Shown here piece by piece: positions 1 through 12,799 of a DNA stretch of 64,000 nt. Origin of the DNA: Luidia sarsii. Its lineage: Eukaryota; Echinodermata; Asteroidea; Paxillosida; Luidiidae. Made by a program: the position numbers and the translations under genes. Below the pieces are notes generated by a model, which had not been told where the DNA came from, searched no databases, and worked only from the letters and a program-made list of their open reading frames with translations. The first letter of the stretch is position 1; every line of letters begins with the position of its first letter. The DNA lies in NCBI GenBank assembly GCA_949987565.1, contig OX465112.1:15967273-16031272 (forward strand), read 5' to 3'.

Positions 1-446
1 TATTGTGTCATGCGGAAGACACGTTACGCCACACTCGACGTAAACTTCCAAATAAATAGAAAATGAAAATGCATAACACACTTGAAAACAAAATGCAGGA
101 GCCCAAGTCGTTGTTCAAAAAAAAGTCTCAATTTTTGGGGTTCACACTGCGAGAGTGGACATTTCTTTGGTCCGCCAAGAACGCCGGCATGCCAGTTTTA
201 AAACCACACAAAGACAGTGGAGCATGTGAATTAAAACAGCCACAGTCTGCGTCATACTGGCTCGTAAATAATCACACTGACAATTCCGGTGGTTTTTTTT
301 TTTTCAAGTCGACATTTCAAAAATGTACAGGGCCTGACGTACCAATCCCAGCATGACCTTTCTCAAAAACCAGCTGCCTTAAAGATAAAGAAAGGTCCTG
401 CAAGGATCGAAGCGTCACGCCCTCGAAATGATTGAAATGTGGAAGT

Positions 447-1066
447 ACCTTCCACTTGGTACTTCCATCATGTAAACCTTCCACTTGGTACTTCCACCAT
501 GCAAACCTTCCACTTGGTACTTCCACCATGCAAACCTTCCACCTGTACTTCCACCATGTAAACCTTCCACTTGGTACTTCCACCGTGCAAACCTTCCACT
601 TGGTACTTCCACCGTGCAAACCTTCCACTTAGTACTTCCACCATGCAAACCTTCCACTTGGTACTTCCACCATGCAAACCTTCCACTTGGTACTTCCACC
701 ATGCAAACCTTCCACTTGGTACTTCCACCATGCAAACCTTCCACTTGGTACTTCCACCATGCAAACCTTCCACTTGGTACTTCCACCATACAAACCTCCC
801 ACTTGGTACTTCCACCATGCAAACCTTCCACTTGCTACTTCCACCATGTAAATCTTCCACTTGGTACTTCCACCATGCAAACCTTCCACTTGCTACTTCC
901 ACCATGCAAACAAACCTTCCACTTGGTACTTCCAGCGTGCAAACCTTCCACTTGGTATTTCCACCATGCAAACCTTCCACTTAGTACTTCCACCATGCAA
1001 ACCTTCAACCTGTACTTCCACCATGCAAACCTTCCACTTGCTATTCCACCATGCAAACCTTCAACT
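447..1066. repeat. 29-bp minisatellite
   Basis: About 21 tandem copies of a 29-bp unit containing CCACTTGGTACTTCCACCAT and CATGCAAACCTT. Single-base variants and a few short deletions are present (for example 'cacctgtact' near 540 and 1,010). The unit length is not a multiple of three, so all three frames on both strands stay open. That explains the overlapping long repetitive ORFs here, none of which I treat as a gene. A diverged copy of the dispersed 'gaaaggtcctg' repeat lies just upstream at about 345-425. Confidence 0.95.
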
Positions 1067-2048
1067 CTTATTCGAATGTTTTGTTTTGCCTTTCCGCACA
1101 CCAGCTTGACTCTTTAGTCATTACTTGAACTGACGTCACGAGCAGGGATGTCGACAAAATCGCTGGTGACGGGGGGGGACTACCTCTAACGATCACAAAA
1201 TCCCCATTAAAAGTGCTCTCACTCGCAGTGGAAAGTATGCTTTCGTTGCAATAATGGAGAGTGAGCTTTGTTTCTAAATCAAACGCCCCCCCAAAAATAA
1301 AAAGCCACGCCCTCCCCCACCCACCACCCAAACAATGACGAGATTAAAGGCTTCAATTATTAAACCACGGCCCAGGCAGTCGTGGCCTGGTCCCCGCGAC
1401 ACTGCCACGCGCAGCACAAAGCGCAGACCGGTCTGATCGCGGCCTCGCCGGTATAGGAGGCGCGCGCGCGCGCGCCACACACACACACAAAGAGAACGCG
1501 GCAATTGCCAAGGTCGGCTCGGGCCCCCGCCAGAAATCAGTCATTGTGCCACGGTGCTAATGCTAAGCTCCCTCCCTCCCTCACTCCCTCCCGCCCCTCA
1601 ACCCAAAAAAAAATCGCATTATTACATGGTCTTGATTTGATCCTGCGCTCTGGAAACATCTGCTACCGCGGTCTGCAATGGGCGCAACGTGTGAACGTGT
1701 GTTGTTCATTCATGTTGTGTGGGCTGTTGCTGTGGAACACTCAACAATACCGGCCGCACCCGGAGAACTGTTGTTATTTTCCCCCCTGTAAAGATTTCTC
1801 CTTTTTTTGGGGGGGGGGGGTATCCGGGCACTGTGTTTTCTCACAGAGTTGAAATAACCCGGTATCTCAGCGCACAAGTGACGTGTGTATTTATGTCTAC
1901 GCGTGGTGCACGATGCGCAAGAACCAGACGACGGTATTATATATAAAATGACTGTACGGTGAGGGGGTCTGAGTGAAAGACGATACGAGACGCCATTTCG
2001 CCAAGAAAGAAAACCTCAGCGGGCAAATGAATTATCATCCGTGATTGC
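1067..2048. other. Non-genic stretch with Z-DNA-prone CG/CA tract
   Basis: No supported gene. The notable element is an alternating (CG)n run followed by (CA)n at about 1,459-1,491, a sequence type that adopts left-handed DNA easily. A G10 run lies near 1,810. Short ORFs here have no recognisable motif. Confidence 0.5.
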
Positions 2049-2487
2049 CGAGAGAGAGGGGAGGAAGAGAGATGGAGAGAGAGGGGGGATAGAGAGAGAG
2101 AGAGAGACACCGAGAGAGAAGAAGAGAGAGATGGAGAGAGAGGGACGGATAGAGAGTGGAGGAAGAGAGATGGAGAGAAAGGGAGGGGTAGAGAGAGAGA
2201 GAGACTGAGAGAGAGGGAGAGAGAGAGAGAGAGAGAGGAAGAGAGATGGAGAGAGAGGGGGGATAGAGAGAGAGACTGAGAGAGAGGGAGACAGAGATGG
2301 AGAGAGAGGGAGAGAGGGAGGAAGAAAGATGGAGAGAGAGGGAGAGAGAGACTGAGAGAGACGGGGAGAGAGAGGGGGGAGCGAGAGAGGGGGAGGAAGG
2401 GAGATGGAAAAAGAGGGAGGGGAAAGAGAGTTTGTGAGAAATAGAGAGAGGGGGTGAGAGAGATATAGATAGAGAGAGAGAGGGGGG

Positions 2488-2518
<31 letters not shown>

Positions 2519-2522
2519 GGGG
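2049..2522. repeat. GA-rich polypurine block
   Basis: Nearly pure purine on the + strand, built from GAGAGA with interspersed GGGG and GATGGAGAGA. The long minus-strand serine/leucine 'ORF' is a product of CT repeats and has no domain. Confidence 0.95.
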
Positions 2523-4230
2523 GGGGTCACCAAGGTTAATCTCGTCAACGACCGTTATATTTTTTGGTCAAAGATGCAACTGGTTGGCGCGCGCCTTAAC
2601 GAGACTGATATGCTCGCAAGAGCGCTTGTTCTCGATGATAATGATAACAAAATGCCTCGCCAGTACGTCACAGTTACTCGGAAGCGAAAACTTAGCATGC
2701 GTTTCCAACCCGCCTCAAAATGATTCCCGCCCATTCCCCGGATGGCGTAATATTAATGATGAGCTCCCAAACGCAGCTCGGGGTGAAGTCGGAACACGGT
2801 GGCAGCGTTCGGGATGATGTCCCGAACGCAGCCGAACCATTCAGACTGCACTTCCGATATCCAGGGATATTGCAGAGAAAGATTCATTCGCTCGGCCTCC
2901 GGTGTGACCAGGGTCTGCATGGCGGTGGTATCGATCTTATAGGAATCCCGAACGCGAACACGGAATAGGGCCTATCATTATGTTGGGGACTGTTACGGAT
3001 GAGTCAAGGAATGATTGTGGACTCTGAATCAGATTGTGGACTCATTGGGCCCAAACTCATGAGCGATGAATTCAAACCAATATTTTGACGAAGCTAGTGA
3101 CATGTTACTGTTAGTGACAGTATACGGCAATATCCCCCGACACCACAAAACAGCCCATAGTTTCGTTGTACCGGCGGTACGATTTCGCACAGAGATATCA
3201 ACGCGTGCCGCATTATGCTAGATAAAATAAAGGTCAACACGAAGACAAAGGGTGTTTGTACAGGCCTATGTGTGGCGTTAGCCTACACTTACGGTGGGAT
3301 AACCAATCTGTCGAGATTATTCAATATCGGTCCATTAGCCACACTGTAGATACAAACGGGAGGGCAAGTTTGACAATAGAGCGTTAGTGAACGCTGTCAA
3401 ATAGCCTACTGTTGGGCACAATCCAATTCCAACCAATGTTTTGGCTGAGGGTGGTCCGATCAAAACCAGACCGATTGATGGCCGAACCTTATTAACCGGT
3501 ATTCCGTACCAACTCCTTAACAAGTTGTTCGTTGAAGGGCTGACGTATCGATCCTATAGCATTGGCAGGACCGTTCTCAAAAGGCAGAATGACCTCTTGG
3601 AGATCAACACGTTAACAGTGCACGCATCACGACACACGCATCATTGACTGACAAAATGCATTCCATGAAATGGCAGTAGAACAAAAATAATGATGACCAA
3701 CATTCGAAGAAAAAAACCCACTGGTGGTTCTGGTAGGCCTAGATGGCCAAGGTGTTTGTTTGGTGTGGGTTTTTTTGTGGGGGGGGGGGGGGGGTTAGGG
3801 GCAAGATTTAAGTTAAATACCCGAAGTGTTACTGTTAAACAGTTGAAAAGCCTATTTTCAATTGTATGCATGACAATAGCTACGATATTCTCTGGCACAA
3901 CTTACCGAAAAGATAGGGCGTGCAGTTTTCCCCCAAAAATCCTGATTTTGTGACTCGTATGTATCGCATATGCAGATAAGTGCATGTTTTGTGTACAGCC
4001 GCGTTCTTACAGTCGTTCGGGTGACATTTAGTGAGACATAGTGACATATCACATACAGTATTATATACACCAAATCTCGATTTTTAGAAAAAAAAGTGTT
4101 TTAGTCAATTTTTCAGCAAGTGGTTTGTGCCAGACAACGGCTATTGTCTACATGACAATAGGTGGTCTTTTGTGGATCCCCCGCCCCCTTTACGGAGTGG
4201 TAGTTAATCTTTCCTTGTTTGTATGCGTAC
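2523..4230. other. Intergenic / ATOH8 intron side, no gene recognised
   Basis: No coding exon can be supported. Because ATOH8 runs on the minus strand and its first exon ends in a splice donor, this stretch would be its first intron and may carry its short last exon, which I could not identify. It contains a G16 run at 3,779-3,794 and TAGGCCTA-type octamers near 3,731. Confidence 0.5.
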
Positions 4231-5493
4231 CTTTCTTCTCTTGGAGCGTCCTTCGGATTGCAGGGTCCTGGTGCACATGTCCACACAGTCGCCGAAGGAG
4301 AGGGGCTGGTGGCCGCCGGGCGAGTAGTCCATATCGGCCAGACTGGCCAGGGCCAGGATGTAGCTGCAGGCGATGCGAAGGATGGCCAGCTTGGAGAGCT
4401 TCTGGTTGTGCGAGTAGGAGGGCACGGCCCGCCGGAGCCCCTCGAAGGCGGCGCTGATGGTGTGCACCCGGTTGCGCTCCCGGGCGTTGGCCACGATCCG
4501 CCGGGACCGGGACAGGTTCTTGTAGGAGCGCGACGCCCGCTTGGAGGTGGCTGAGGAGGGGCGCTGGGGCGGTGCTGCCGGGTCCGGGGACGAGGAGCAT
4601 GGCCGGGACCCACCGTCCCCGCTGCCACCGCCGCCGCAACCGCCGGCCACCCCCGCCGCCGACGACGACAGCAAGCCGGGCGAGCCGGCGCCGGTGCCCT
4701 GCGAGCCGGCCCGCTCGTCCGAGTCGTCCAGCTCGCTCTTGGCATCGTCGTCGTCGTCCTCGTCGTCCTCGTCGTCCTCGTCGTCGCTGGCCTCGCCGGA
4801 GTCTGCCGCCGAGACCAGCGCGCGGCGCAGACCGGACGAGAACGCCGTGGCTGCCCGGCCCAACGCCAGACCGCGATCCTCGGCGCTGCTGCCGGTGGTG
4901 GTGCTGGTGGCGGTGAGGGCGGTGGTGTTGGTGGAGTCGCGATGACCCCGTAAGGTTAACATTGCGGTCTGTATCAGATCGCCCACCTCGTCGTCCTCGT
5001 CCTCCTCGTCTTCATCGACAACGCAGCTGCGGTCGTAAGCCTGATGTCTGACCGAGAAGGGATACTCGGCGTCCGCGGCGGTCAGTCCAGGAGTGGTCGG
5101 CTCCGGGGTGGTCGGCCGGCCTTGGACGAGGTCCACGTGGTCCGGGAGGTCGCGGGGCTCCTGCTTGACCATCGGGACGGCGGCCAGACTCGCCGTGCTG
5201 CTGCTGACCCGTCGGGGCTCGCTCTGCTTCCGCCTGTTCCTCCGATGATGATGATGATGATGATGATGGTGGTGATCGTGGTGGTGGTGGTTGTGGTTCT
5301 GGTGGTGATGGTGGTTGTGGGAGCGACCCGACCCACCGAGCGCCTCGGGTTTCGCCGGGGAGCGGGCCCTGACGACTTGTGGCTCCGCGCGGTCGCCCGT
5401 CTGACCTCCTTCCGAGGACGAGGTCGCGGCGGCCGGACCCCCGCCCCGTCCCCCGTCCTCCTCGCCGGCGACCATCGACTCCTCCCAGGACAT
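4231..5493 (-). CDS. ATOH8: ATOH8/Net-type bHLH transcription factor, exon 1
   Basis: Nuclear E-box-binding bHLH factor of the atonal superfamily, Atoh8/Net subgroup. The exon encodes 421 residues. The bHLH is at about 329-382: the basic region has NARERNRVHTIS, followed by helix 1, a loop with YSHNQKLSKLA and helix 2 with RIACSYILALASLAD. After it comes the conserved Net-family tail (LSFGDCVDMCTRTLQ, 398-412). Upstream lie a histidine tract (59-83), acidic tracts (160-169 and 237-250) and a SUMO-consensus VKQE (109-112). I chose the start at 5,493 (MSWEES); an in-frame ATG at 5,628 would add a hydrophobic, probably untranslated, stretch. The exon ends at K421 on AAG|GTACGC, a good donor in phase 0. 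If it is not spliced, eight more residues follow to a TAA at 4,204. Human ATOH8 is about 320 residues, so this N-terminus is longer. Identification is firm; the 3' end is not. Confidence 0.9.
5245..5319 (-). repeat. In-frame His-codon (CAT/CAC) tract in ATOH8
   Basis: On the + strand this reads as ATG/GTG triplet repeats. On the coding strand it is 25 codons, almost all His with a few Asn, Gln and Asp. It is an expandable triplet array inside coding sequence, in the disordered region before the bHLH. Confidence 0.85.
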
Positions 5494-6206
5494 CGTCCAG
5501 CTCGGAACCGAGGGAAGTTCACCGACAAAATAAGAAGAAAAAAAACACCACCCCGAAACAATCCAGGAATATAACAAAAAATACAGCAACGGCCGCGTTG
5601 CAGTAATGGAGACGCCTGTTATTTCCAACCCCCCCGTTAGGGTTGCATTCGAACTGAGTCCTTGTGCGTTAATTCACAGATGAGCATAGTCCAAGCTGTG
5701 CACTTAGCAAGCTGCACATTACAATGCTGCACACAGGCTGACAGCCATCAAAACCCGCTAGAGCGCTGCTGTGGCCGTGGCGTAGTGCACCGTGTGCAGT
5801 CTCCGTCTGTGTGTGTGTGTGTGTGTGTGTACACAGCATACAGTTACGAGTAATTCAGCCGGCCTGCGAACACTCGACACGAGCCCCCACGTCTCTGTAT
5901 TATTCGAGGCTCGTCGTCAGACAGCCCAGATGTTTCTGGGGGGAGGGGGAGGAGGGGAGGTGGTGCGGGTGACGAGTATGGAGGGAGGGGAGGGGGGGGG
6001 GGAGGGGGCGGGTGGGTCGGTTGCGCCGGCTAGGCGATGCACAGCACGAGAATTCCTAATGCGATGCGTAATATGCGGATGTAATCCCGCGCAGATTACC
6101 CAGGTGACCCCCGACCGCAAGCTCTCGGCCAGTTTGCCAGGTAAAACGATCCCGAGCTCAGCTGAGCTGAGTGAGTGTGCTTCTCACACACACTGAGTCA
6201 GAAAGG

Positions 6207-6237
<31 letters not shown>

Positions 6238-7470
6238 CCACGCACACACAGTGGGGGGACCCGCACGCACGAGCGCCTATTATATTAATACAGCCAGTTG
6301 GTTGTTGCCTCGCGAGTGTGGACACAACTCGGTTGGGTTTCACTTAACCCTCGGCTGGCCGCATCATACTGCGGGCTCAGTTTTTTCTTCAATCACACCC
6401 CCTCTGTCTGGCTATAGCTCTCCTGCGTCTCGCAATCTTCCCTCCCCCTGCCTCCCGCTCGATCTCCGGCTGCAAAACAGCGCCGTCGATTCTCCACTCC
6501 GTCTTCTGGACTGCTCCGTACGTCCCGGCCGTGCCGTGGTTCCGAGGCTGGTTGAGTGCGATCTCCTCGGTGGTGCCGTCTCCGTCCACGTCTCTTCTCG
6601 TCCCGACGGCCGGGGTTAGGGGATGAGGGAGGGGAGGGGATGGGGGACCCGGCGGTTGGACGAAACGGACTGGGCCCCGGAGCCTCACGCAGCACGTCCC
6701 CCTTTCCTCCTCACCCCACGACTGATCATCACAGACGGAGGGAGTGGGCAGGGGTGGCGGCAAGGGAAGGGACAAGGGTGAAGCCCACTCGTGGCTGATT
6801 TGCTGGCCGACAGATTCCACCCGTCCACAGGATGGTGTTACGTACACCTCGGGGGGTCCAGCTAATAATAATACTAATCATAATACGATCCGGCGTTTCT
6901 TTCAGAAGACAGTTTTGTGTGTGTGTGTGTGTTGGGGCCGTAGCCCTTGCATGGTTTCTCTCGTCTTTGCTGGTAATTATTATTATTTTTTTATTTATTT
7001 TTTTTATTCACCTCTATCTACCCTCTACAAAACGGTTCCTCAATCTCTCTCCTTTTCTGCCCGCACTAATAGGCGGCGAGCTCTGCAAGCCGTGTTCCCT
7101 TCCTCCGCCCCAGAGCGCGATCAGTCGACAGCCAAGCACCCGGCCGTCCCAGCCACCGCTTCGGCCGAAAATGCATGTGCCAGCACGCACGCACGCCCCC
7201 CCCCCCTCGCCCCGGCCCGCCGCCAGATGTCAGACGAGCGAAGCTCTCAGTTCCCTCTCCAGCTCACCCCCCCCCCTCTCCATCGCCCGCACGCTGCTGC
7301 CGATATTGTGTTTAATGGCAGCGCATAAGCCGCGCCTTATTATCGTGATTGTATCGCCTCAATCTGTCGCCCGCTTTTGACAGTGATTAGCATAAGCGCG
7401 CCCGTAGCCACCTGTGCAGCAGCCTCGCAACGACTCGACTCGACTATTATGGCAGCCAGCTTTTTTTCCC
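5494..7470. promoter_or_regulatory. Upstream region of ATOH8
   Basis: This region lies 5' of the ATOH8 start, so its 5' UTR and promoter should be here. No TATA box or start site can be fixed by eye. It holds a (GT)n run at about 5,808-5,830, G-rich tracts at 5,938-6,012, a (GA)n run at 6,203-6,232 and a (GT)n run near 6,917-6,932. Short ORFs here show no known domain. Confidence 0.35.
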
Positions 7471-7471
7471 C

Positions 7472-8522
7472 CTCTCTTCCTCGCTCTCTGTCCATCTCCC
7501 CCTCTCTCTCATTCTGTCTCTGCCCTTTCCCTGTCTCTATATACTTCATTTTGTATGTCTATCGCTTTGTATTTCTGTCTGTGTCTCACTCGCTGTCTGT
7601 CTGTGTCTCTGTCCCCCCCCCAGTCTCCCCATCCCGCTCGCTCTCTCGCACTCCCACTCCCAGCAATAAATAAACCCTTCAATCTCCTCGCTGTGCACAA
7701 CGCGTGAAGGCTGCACGAGCCAGCCAGCCAAGCAAGTCTGGCCCATCCCAGCCAGCCTCGACCGCCCTTCGGCCCGGCCCCCCCCCCCCCACTCTCTCTC
7801 TCCCCACCCCTCTCTCTCTCCCCTCCCCCTCTCTTTCTCTCTCTGTCTTCCGTCTCTCTTTCTCTCTTTTTCTCACCTCCTCTCTCTCTTTATATCCCCT
7901 CTTTCTTTCTCTCCCTCTCTCTCTTTCCCCTCTCTCTCCCTTTAGTGTCTTTCCCTCCCCATCTCCCTCTTTCTCTCTCCATCTCTCCACGTCTCTCATC
8001 TCTCCCCTCCTCTCTCTCTCTCTCTCCACTCCACTCAGGCTCCTTCCCTCTCTCTCTATCTTTCTCTCCCCTCCTCTCTCTCCCTCCTCTCTCTGTCTAT
8101 ATATCTCTCCCTCCCCTCTCTCTCCCTCCCTCTCCCTGTCTCTCTCCCCTTCCACCTCTCCTCTCTCTCTCTCCCTCTCTCTCCCTCCCTCTCCCTGTCT
8201 CTCTCCCTTCCCCCTCTCCCTGTCTCTCTCCCTGTCCCCCTCTCCTCTCTCTCTCTCTGCCTCTCTCTCCCTCCCTCTCCCCGTCTCTCTCCCTTTCCCC
8301 CTCTCCCCTCTCTCTCTCCCTCTCTCTCCCTCCCTCTCCCTGTCTCTCTCCCTTCCCCCTCTCCTCTCTCTCTCTCCCTCTCTCTTCCTCTCTCTCCCTC
8401 ACTCTCTCTCTCTTCCCCCCTCTCCCTCTCTCTCTCTTTCCCCCTCTCCCCGTCTCTCTCCCTTTCCCCCTCTCCACGTCTCTCTCCCTTTCCCCCTCTC
8501 CTCTCTCTCCCTCTCTCCCTCA
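7472..8522. repeat. CT-rich polypyrimidine block
   Basis: About 1 kb of CTCTCT/CCCTCT on the + strand, including repeated sub-blocks such as CTCTCCCTGTCTCTCTCCCT. The long Ser/Leu/Pro ORFs and their Arg/Glu shadows are repeat artefacts. Confidence 0.95.
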
Positions 8523-10270
8523 CAATGCTCACAGCCAACCCCCTGGCACATGGCGCAGGATCGGCGCAATATTTGCCGTGCGCAGAGTAAACAGACCCGT
8601 GCCCCGGGCACTTGGCTACAATTGCTGATGCCGGCGCTCAACCTTCCATCGACCCCAGCCGACCTCACCCCCAAACCTCCCTCCCCCTCAGCCTCTTATC
8701 AACCCCCCACCTTGTCACGCTAAATTATGCAGTATCAGCCCAATATACAGATAATGATATGCACGTGCACAAGTTGACGCCCCCCCCCCCCCCCCTCCGT
8801 ACAACCAGAGAGCAGAGAGCGAGGAAAAAGACCCGGTAAGACCATGTTGAAGAAAAACAATAAAACATGTTGACACGAAAGCAATAAATAAATAAAAATG
8901 GACGAGCACTCCCCAAAATAAACAACAACAACAACTACATCGAACATAAAAAACAAGCACCAAAAGAAAGACAGACTGATAGCCATTTTTTGTTGACCGA
9001 ACCACGATGAGATTAAGGCATGAAATCATTTGAACAACCAATCTATATTGTTGCTTACAAAATCAGACCAGTTGCAAAAAAAACCCCCACCAAATAATGA
9101 GTGCGACTACACCAGTAAACTAAAAACTAAGAAAAATAAAAAATAATAAAATCAAAAAATAAGATACCAAAACCAAGAATACGTAGCCTGTCATGCAGAA
9201 AGCATGAATCCAGTCGAACATTAACTCTAATTACAGACCCGGGCTCCAATCAAAGAATAAACACAAACAGACACGCAAACAAAAAAAACCATCTCGCCCC
9301 GGACGAGCGGGCGGCCGGCCGAGTCTCGCACCCGGGTGCCGCCGCGCCGGTACGGCCTAGGCGCGGGGCCAGGCTCGGTGCAAAGGTTGCCATTTACATA
9401 TACGCATCGCGTGCCTGGGTTGTCAACGAGCAGGAATCATAAAAACATTGACGGTGGTCCCCAATCGATAAAGTGACGGTTCCGATTTTAGGCATCCGCA
9501 GAGCGAGCCAGGTTTTGCCTGCGAATCGACCGCTGCATGTCTCTTTCTTTCTGTTTTTTTTTTTGGGGGGGGGGAGCGGGAAGAGAAGGGAGTTTGGTTC
9601 TATACTTTCAATTATGTACACGAGACTAATTTTTCATAAATCGTTGTGGCCGCTGGACCATTCAGCAATGTTTCCTTATAGAGCAAGGTTTACGTTGCTC
9701 TACGGTTTGACGGAGTAGAGAAAAAAAACATTGTGTATAGAGCTCAATGGTCATGACTAAATTAATGCACGCACGTCAAGTCACTTTGTTGCTGTTATGT
9801 AAAAATTGAAATACGACTACCATAGGCCTAATTATAGGCTTGTCGTTTTAATGTCCCCTGATCGGTGGATTTTGAAGAGAGACACCTTTGTGTTTTATTT
9901 CTATTTTCTAGTTTGGTCTGCTCGTGGCATGCTCTGAACGGTGCACATGAAAACGCCGTGCAGATTAATGTTGGACTTTCCATAATAAACATAATCAAAC
10001 TTGTTTGTGCGACACGACATAACGAATGTCCTATTTGTTGCTCGCGTATTGCTGCACTGCTAAAACGGGCCAAAATAGATCTCGTTCATGTCGGCACGCA
10101 CGTAGGGTTTTTTTTTTCTTCTTCATCTGGATGAAGCCAGATTCGGTTAGGATTTGGTTATCGGGGCCATTTCGGCGCTGATAAGGGACGGTCGGGGAAG
10201 GAGAACCTTCAGATGCCAAACTAATCTGATATCATCTTACGTCGCACTTTCCTCCATCGGATCAATGCAA
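8523..10270. other. Non-genic stretch
   Basis: No gene supported. It contains a C-run at 8,780-8,794, an A-rich segment at 8,860-9,290, and a short GC-rich patch at 9,296-9,372 that stands out against AT-rich flanks and may be regulatory. Confidence 0.4.
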
Positions 10271-11560
10271 CCCATCCCTTCCGTCTCTCTCTGTTCCTTC
10301 CGTCTCTCTCTGTCTCCCCCTCAGCCCTATTCCTTCTGTCTCTGTCGCTCTTTGTCCCTCCCTCTCATCTCTCTCTTTATCTGTCTCTTCGTCTTTCCCT
10401 CTCTTTATCTGTCTGTCTCTCTCCTCCTCTCTCCTGTCGCTGTGTCTCTGTCTCTCTCCATCTCTCTATCTCTCTCTTTCTCCCTCTCTGTTTGTTTGTC
10501 TGGCCTTCTCCCTTCATGTATGTCTGTCTTTCTCTGTCTTTCTCTGTCTTTCTCTGTGTACCGGTATGTCTGTCTCTCCCTCCTCTCTCTCTCTCTCTCC
10601 CACTGTCTGCGTGCGACTTTCTCTCTCCACCTCAACCTCCCTCTCCCTGTCTGTCTGTCTGTCGTTCTTCCTTCCTCTGTCAATCTGTCTTTCTGTGTGT
10701 CTGTCTGTCTCTCCCTCTTCTCCCTCCCACTGTCTGTATGTGCCTTTCTCTCTTCATCTCCCTCCCTCTCCCTGTATGTTTATCTTTCTCCCTTCCTCTG
10801 TCCGTTTGTCTGTCTTTCTGTGTGTGTCCGTCTGTCCCTCCTCTCTCTCTCCCACTGTCTGTATGTGCCTTTCTCTCTCCACCTCAACCTCCTTCTCCCT
10901 GTCTGTTTGTCCGTCTGTCGTCCTTCCTTCCTCTGTCAATCTGTCTTTCTGTGTGTCCGCCTGTCCCTCCTCTCTCTCTCCCACTGTCTGCGTGTGACTT
11001 TCTCTCTCCATCTCAACCTCCCTCTCCCTGTCTGTCTGTTTGTCTGTCTGTCGTTCTTCCTTCCTCTGTCAATCTGTCTTTCTGTGTGTGTCCGTCTGTC
11101 CCTCCTCTCTCTCTCCCACTGTCTGTATGTGCCTTTCTCTCTCCACCTCAACCTCCCTCTCCCTGTCTGTTTGTCTTTCTCCCTTCCTCAGTCTATCTGT
11201 CTTTGTGTGTGTGTCAGTCTGTCCCTCCTCTCTCTCTCCCACTGTCTGTGTGTGCCCTTCATCTCAACCTCCCTCTCTCTGTCTGTTTGTCTTTTTCCCT
11301 TCCTCTGTCTGTCTGTCTATCTGTGTGTGTCTGTCTGTCCCTCCTCTCTCTCTCCCACTGTCTGTATGTGCCTTTCTCTCTCCACCTCAACCTCCCTCTC
11401 CCTGTCTGTTTGTCTTTCTCCCTTCCCCTGTCTGTCTGTCTGTCTATCTGTGTGTGTGTCTGTCTGTCCCTTCTCTCTCCCACTGTCTGTATGTGCCTTT
11501 CTCTCTCCACCTCAACATCCCTCTCCCCGTTTATCCGAATGTGTCCCTTCCTCTGTGCTG
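10271..11560. repeat. Pyrimidine-rich array with ~125-bp higher-order unit
   Basis: CTGTCTGTCT/CTCTCTCTCC sequence in which the marker CCCACTGTCTG recurs at about 10,600, 10,728, 10,851, 10,980, 11,115, 11,239, 11,354 and 11,480. Spacing is 115-135 bp. Each unit runs from CACTGTCTG through TGTGCCTTTCTCTCTCCACC and TCAACCTCCCTCTCCCTGTC to CCTCTGTC. This is therefore a satellite-like array of eight units rather than simple CT repeat. Confidence 0.85.
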
Positions 11561-12448
11561 TTCTCGACTCCAAGGTCTCGACGTGATCGAAACGTCAAGC
11601 GGTCTCCAATTCCGCTCGTCCCTCAGCTGCAGCCCCGACAACAAATTGTATTCAGAGCAATCCGCCGTGAATTATTCCCACGTCATCTCGGCCATTCGGT
11701 GGGGAAGGGAGAGGAGGGTGGGGTAGGGTAGGGTGGGGTGGGATGGGGTGGGGACGAGGGTGGCGTGGGGGTGGGGAGGGACGGGTGCGGCGAGGGCTAG
11801 CGGCGGGCGGGCGGTGGGGGGGGGGACCACGGGAAGAAATCAATGCACCGTCCGGCGAGGGCTCGGCTCGCTTGCAGCTAAAAAATAAGGATCAAGTTGC
11901 TCACACACCAAAAAGAGGAGGGTGCATAAAGTATAGCCTTGATGAACCCGTGTTAGCGCATTGATTACTCCCCCGGCGGTGGATCTCCGACGGTTTGCCC
12001 CTTCTCTACCTCTCCCCTTCATTATATATATAACTCCTGGCAATAGCAAGTGTGTGTTTCTTTGACAACCTGACGAAGAGACGAGGAGCCAAAGAGGACA
12101 GCTGCGCATGTCTGCCGACGGTGCAGTGCATGGATGAGACTTTACATGGGAGGTCTTTACGCAATCACAGTATAGGCCTTCCATGCACGCAGCAACAAAG
12201 TGGTGCGAACATTTTGCCCCCAAAAATCTTCTTTCTAACTTAAATGCCCTAAATAGGAAACTGTAAAAAAAAGAAAAAATGCTAAAGGGTCTGACGTTAC
12301 GATCGGGGGGGGGGGGGGGGGGGTTCACTCTCAAAGACACCCATTCTGCCTCTGAGAAAGACCCCGCTCGAATCGAACGTCATGCCCTCCAAATGTTTGA
12401 CATTTCGTCAACACAACCAACGCAATAACGAGCCCCAAAGCTTTCCAT
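11561..12448. other. Non-genic stretch with G-rich tract
   Basis: G-rich at 11,698-11,825 (GGGGTGGG-type, quadruplex-prone) and a G19 run at 12,305-12,323. A diverged copy of the 'gagaaag...' dispersed repeat lies at about 12,344-12,392. No gene. Confidence 0.5.
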
Positions 12449-12799
12449 TAAAGCCCCTACACAACATTGGTAAGATCGAAAAACAGAAATGCTCACAGAT
12501 TTACATGAAACTTATACAGTTTGAAGATGGTTATAGTAGAAACCTCTCACTGAAATATTTCAGCCTAAAATGTTGTATTTTGGGAGAAATTAGTAAAAGA
12601 AATAGTTTACGTCTCACCGAGATCTAAACTATCTTTCGGAACAGTACGGCGTTGAATGCTGCATTTTCGCGAAACAAATGAAGCAGCTTTCACGATTTTC
12701 TCGAGACTTTCTCAGGTGTGCTATTTCATGCATATGTTGGATCAGACAACGTATGGATGTTATTCTTTGAACTCGACCAATGTTGTGTAGGGACTTTAA
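12449..12799 (+). mobile_element. MITE, family A, copy 1
   Basis: A 351-bp element. Its start (TTAAAGCCCCTACACAACAT) and end (ATGTTGTGTAGGGACTTTAA) are inverted repeats. No coding capacity. Other copies lie at 28,409-28,761 (inverted), 34,373-34,729 and 41,436-41,600 (one end only), which confirms a mobile family. Confidence 0.85.

Noticed and set aside
447..1066. CRISPR-like array
   Set aside because: Direct tandem units without spacers in an animal genome: a minisatellite. The same applies to 32,516-33,440, 58,095-58,610 and 62,320-63,080.
5494..5628. Longer ATOH8 N-terminus from the upstream ATG at 5,628
   Set aside because: Adds a hydrophobic segment ill suited to a nuclear factor; the ATG at 5,493 begins typical charged sequence.
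10154..11731. 525-codon + strand ORF
   Set aside because: Lies in a pyrimidine-rich satellite; translation mirrors the repeat unit.
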